Shown piece by piece: positions 12,734-13,561 of a DNA stretch of 13,561 bases. Origin of the DNA: Candidatus Aerophobota bacterium. Its GTDB lineage: Bacteria > Aerophobota > Aerophobia > Aerophobales > B3-G15. The stretch is from contig JAGGZA010000121.1 of NCBI GenBank assembly GCA_021162265.1, positions 1 to 13,561 of the forward strand, in the 5' to 3' direction. Each line of letters opens with the position of its first letter. Within the stretch, counting starts at the first letter, position 1. The position numbers were made by a program, and so were the translations under genes. The notes beneath the pieces are model-generated. The model had not been told where the DNA came from, did not search any database, and was given only the letters and a program-made list of their open reading frames with translations.

Positions 12734-13561
12734 CAACTTTTTACCCCTACGTATTCCAGAACCCCCCTGAAGACCTTTCTTGTGATAAACAGGAAAAACT
12801 CCTTTCTCTTTATTTGTTCAAAAATAAATCGAGGTCTTAGATAAAAGCTAAGGTAGGCTCTTAAAAGCCACCTGTTAAGATTTGTAGCAACCTGTCCCGG
12901 GAGCTTCATAACCTGGTCAAGAATGGTGTACTTTGACCAGTCTTTTGTTAAAAGCCAGCCCTTTTCTTTAGCCATTTCAAATAGCTTCGTACCGGGATAG
13001 GGAGTACATATGGTAAACTGTACAAAGGAAGGACTTAATTTTTTGGCGAAGTTTATAGTTTTTTTAATTGTTTTTACTGTTTCCCCGGGGATTCCAATTA
13101 TGAAAGTAGCGAAACTATTTAATTTTACTTTTTTTATAAGATCTATAGTTTTTTCTGCCTGGGTTAAAGTAATACCCTTGCTTATTATGTCCAGTATTTC
13201 CTGGGAACCTGATTCAATTCCAACATAAATTGTATGACAGCCTGCTTTTTTTAGTTTTTCTATCAATGCCTCATTTATAGTGTCAACCCTTGAAGAACAG
13301 GACCAGGAAATTCCAAGATTTTTCTCAATTAAAAGGTCACATATTTTTTCTGCTCTTTTCTTATTTAATGTAAATGTATCATCCAGAAATTCTATTTCTT
13401 TCACCTCATACTTATCTTTTAAAAGTTTTATCTCCTCTATAACATTTTCAGGAGTTCTTGCCCTCCATATTTTGCCGAAAAGCTGGGAGGAGGAACAAAA
13501 AATACAGGAAAAAGGACAGCCTCTTGAGGTCATTATATTACCGAATCTTTTCCCTTCCAGA
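12733..13561 (-). CDS. Radical SAM protein, BchE/B12-binding-type (5' partial)
   Basis: This is the catalytic and C-terminal part of a radical S-adenosylmethionine protein. The frame is open through the window edge: nine residues lie upstream of the first Met (ending GKRFGNI), and about 275 residues are visible. The 4Fe-4S signature CxxxCxxC (C6, C10, C13 counted from that Met) sits in SRGCPFSCIFC. Further marks are DDTF (51-54), GIESGS (105-110), FIIGIPGET and TPYPGT, which are usual for the B12-dependent subfamily that includes anaerobic cyclases and methylases. The lead-in RFGNIMTSRGCPF normally follows an N-terminal cobalamin-binding domain, which would lie outside the window. The C-terminus (AYLSFYLRPRFIFEQI) is the helical tail common to this subfamily. 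Its stop overlaps the start of the first DUF4139-like gene, making it the earliest visible gene of this operon. The reaction cannot be assigned from the sequence. Confidence 0.9.
   Translation of the reverse strand, partial: LEGKRFGNIMTSRGCPFSCIFCSSSQLFGKIWRARTPENVIEEIKLLKDKYEVKEIEFLDDTFTLNKKRAEKICDLLIEKNLGISWSCSSRVDTINEALIEKLKKAGCHTIYVGIESGSQEILDIISKGITLTQAEKTIDLIKKVKLNSFATFIIGIPGETVKTIKKTINFAKKLSPSFVQFTICTPYPGTKLFEMAKEKGWLLTKDWSKYTILDQVMKLPGQVATNLNRWLLRAYLSFYLRPRFIFEQIKRKEFFLFITRKVFRGVLEYVGVKS

Noticed and set aside
1..13561. Mobile element, CRISPR array, tRNA/rRNA or defence system
   Set aside because: No transposase, integrase, long terminal repeats, regularly spaced repeats or tRNA-like cloverleaf was seen on either strand.

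Overview
The window is AT-rich, compact bacterial DNA. It has short gene gaps, ATGA-type stop/start overlaps, good Shine-Dalgarno sites, sigma-A-like promoters (TTGACA with a 16-nt spacer) and frequent AGA/AGG arginine codons. A tungsten/iron-sulfur aldehyde:ferredoxin oxidoreductase, an iron-sulfur family-4 uracil-DNA glycosylase and a radical SAM protein point to an anaerobe. The Arg codon use and the family-4 glycosylase would fit a thermophile or deep-subsurface lineage. The exact phylum cannot be fixed from this sequence. No rRNA, tRNA, CRISPR array, insertion sequence or phage gene was seen.

Layout. (1) Positions 1-3743, plus strand: an operon of E1-alpha (5' end cut by the window), E1-beta, an NAD-type extended SDR (epimerase/dehydratase-like) and a zinc-dependent medium-chain dehydrogenase. 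No E2 or E3 gene is visible. (2) 3733-5028, minus: a GT-A glycosyltransferase converging on the operon with an 11-bp 3' overlap and its own promoter. (3) 5221-6126: two small, divergently transcribed membrane-protein genes. Their -35 boxes form the arms of a perfect inverted repeat. (4) 6277-9683, plus: a LacI-family regulator with a clear promoter and a candidate self-operator. It is followed by a deletion scar joining the start of an iron-type alcohol dehydrogenase to the end of a cupin gene, then about 160 bp of possible decayed coding sequence, then an intact aldehyde:ferredoxin oxidoreductase. (5) 13561-9688, minus: a tightly packed operon of a radical SAM protein (5' end cut), two DUF4139-like exported proteins that look like tandem paralogues, and uracil-DNA glycosylase. 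It converges on the oxidoreductase with a 4-bp gap.

How the genes may work together. The E1/SDR/MDR operon looks like a catabolic oxidation module: the dehydrogenases would oxidise a polyol or sugar derivative, and E1 would decarboxylate a 2-oxo acid or cleave an acetoin-like compound. The LacI region looks like the remains of a second carbohydrate or aldehyde module (regulator, alcohol dehydrogenase, cupin, aldehyde oxidoreductase) from which an internal block has been deleted. The minus-strand operon joins cell-envelope proteins of unknown role to a DNA-repair enzyme and is probably co-transcribed rather than one pathway.

I do not see convincing evidence of a new defence, mobile or RNA system. 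The most informative oddities are the adh/cupin deletion scar, the back-to-back divergent promoters, the E1 pair without E2/E3, and the DUF4139 tandem pair.
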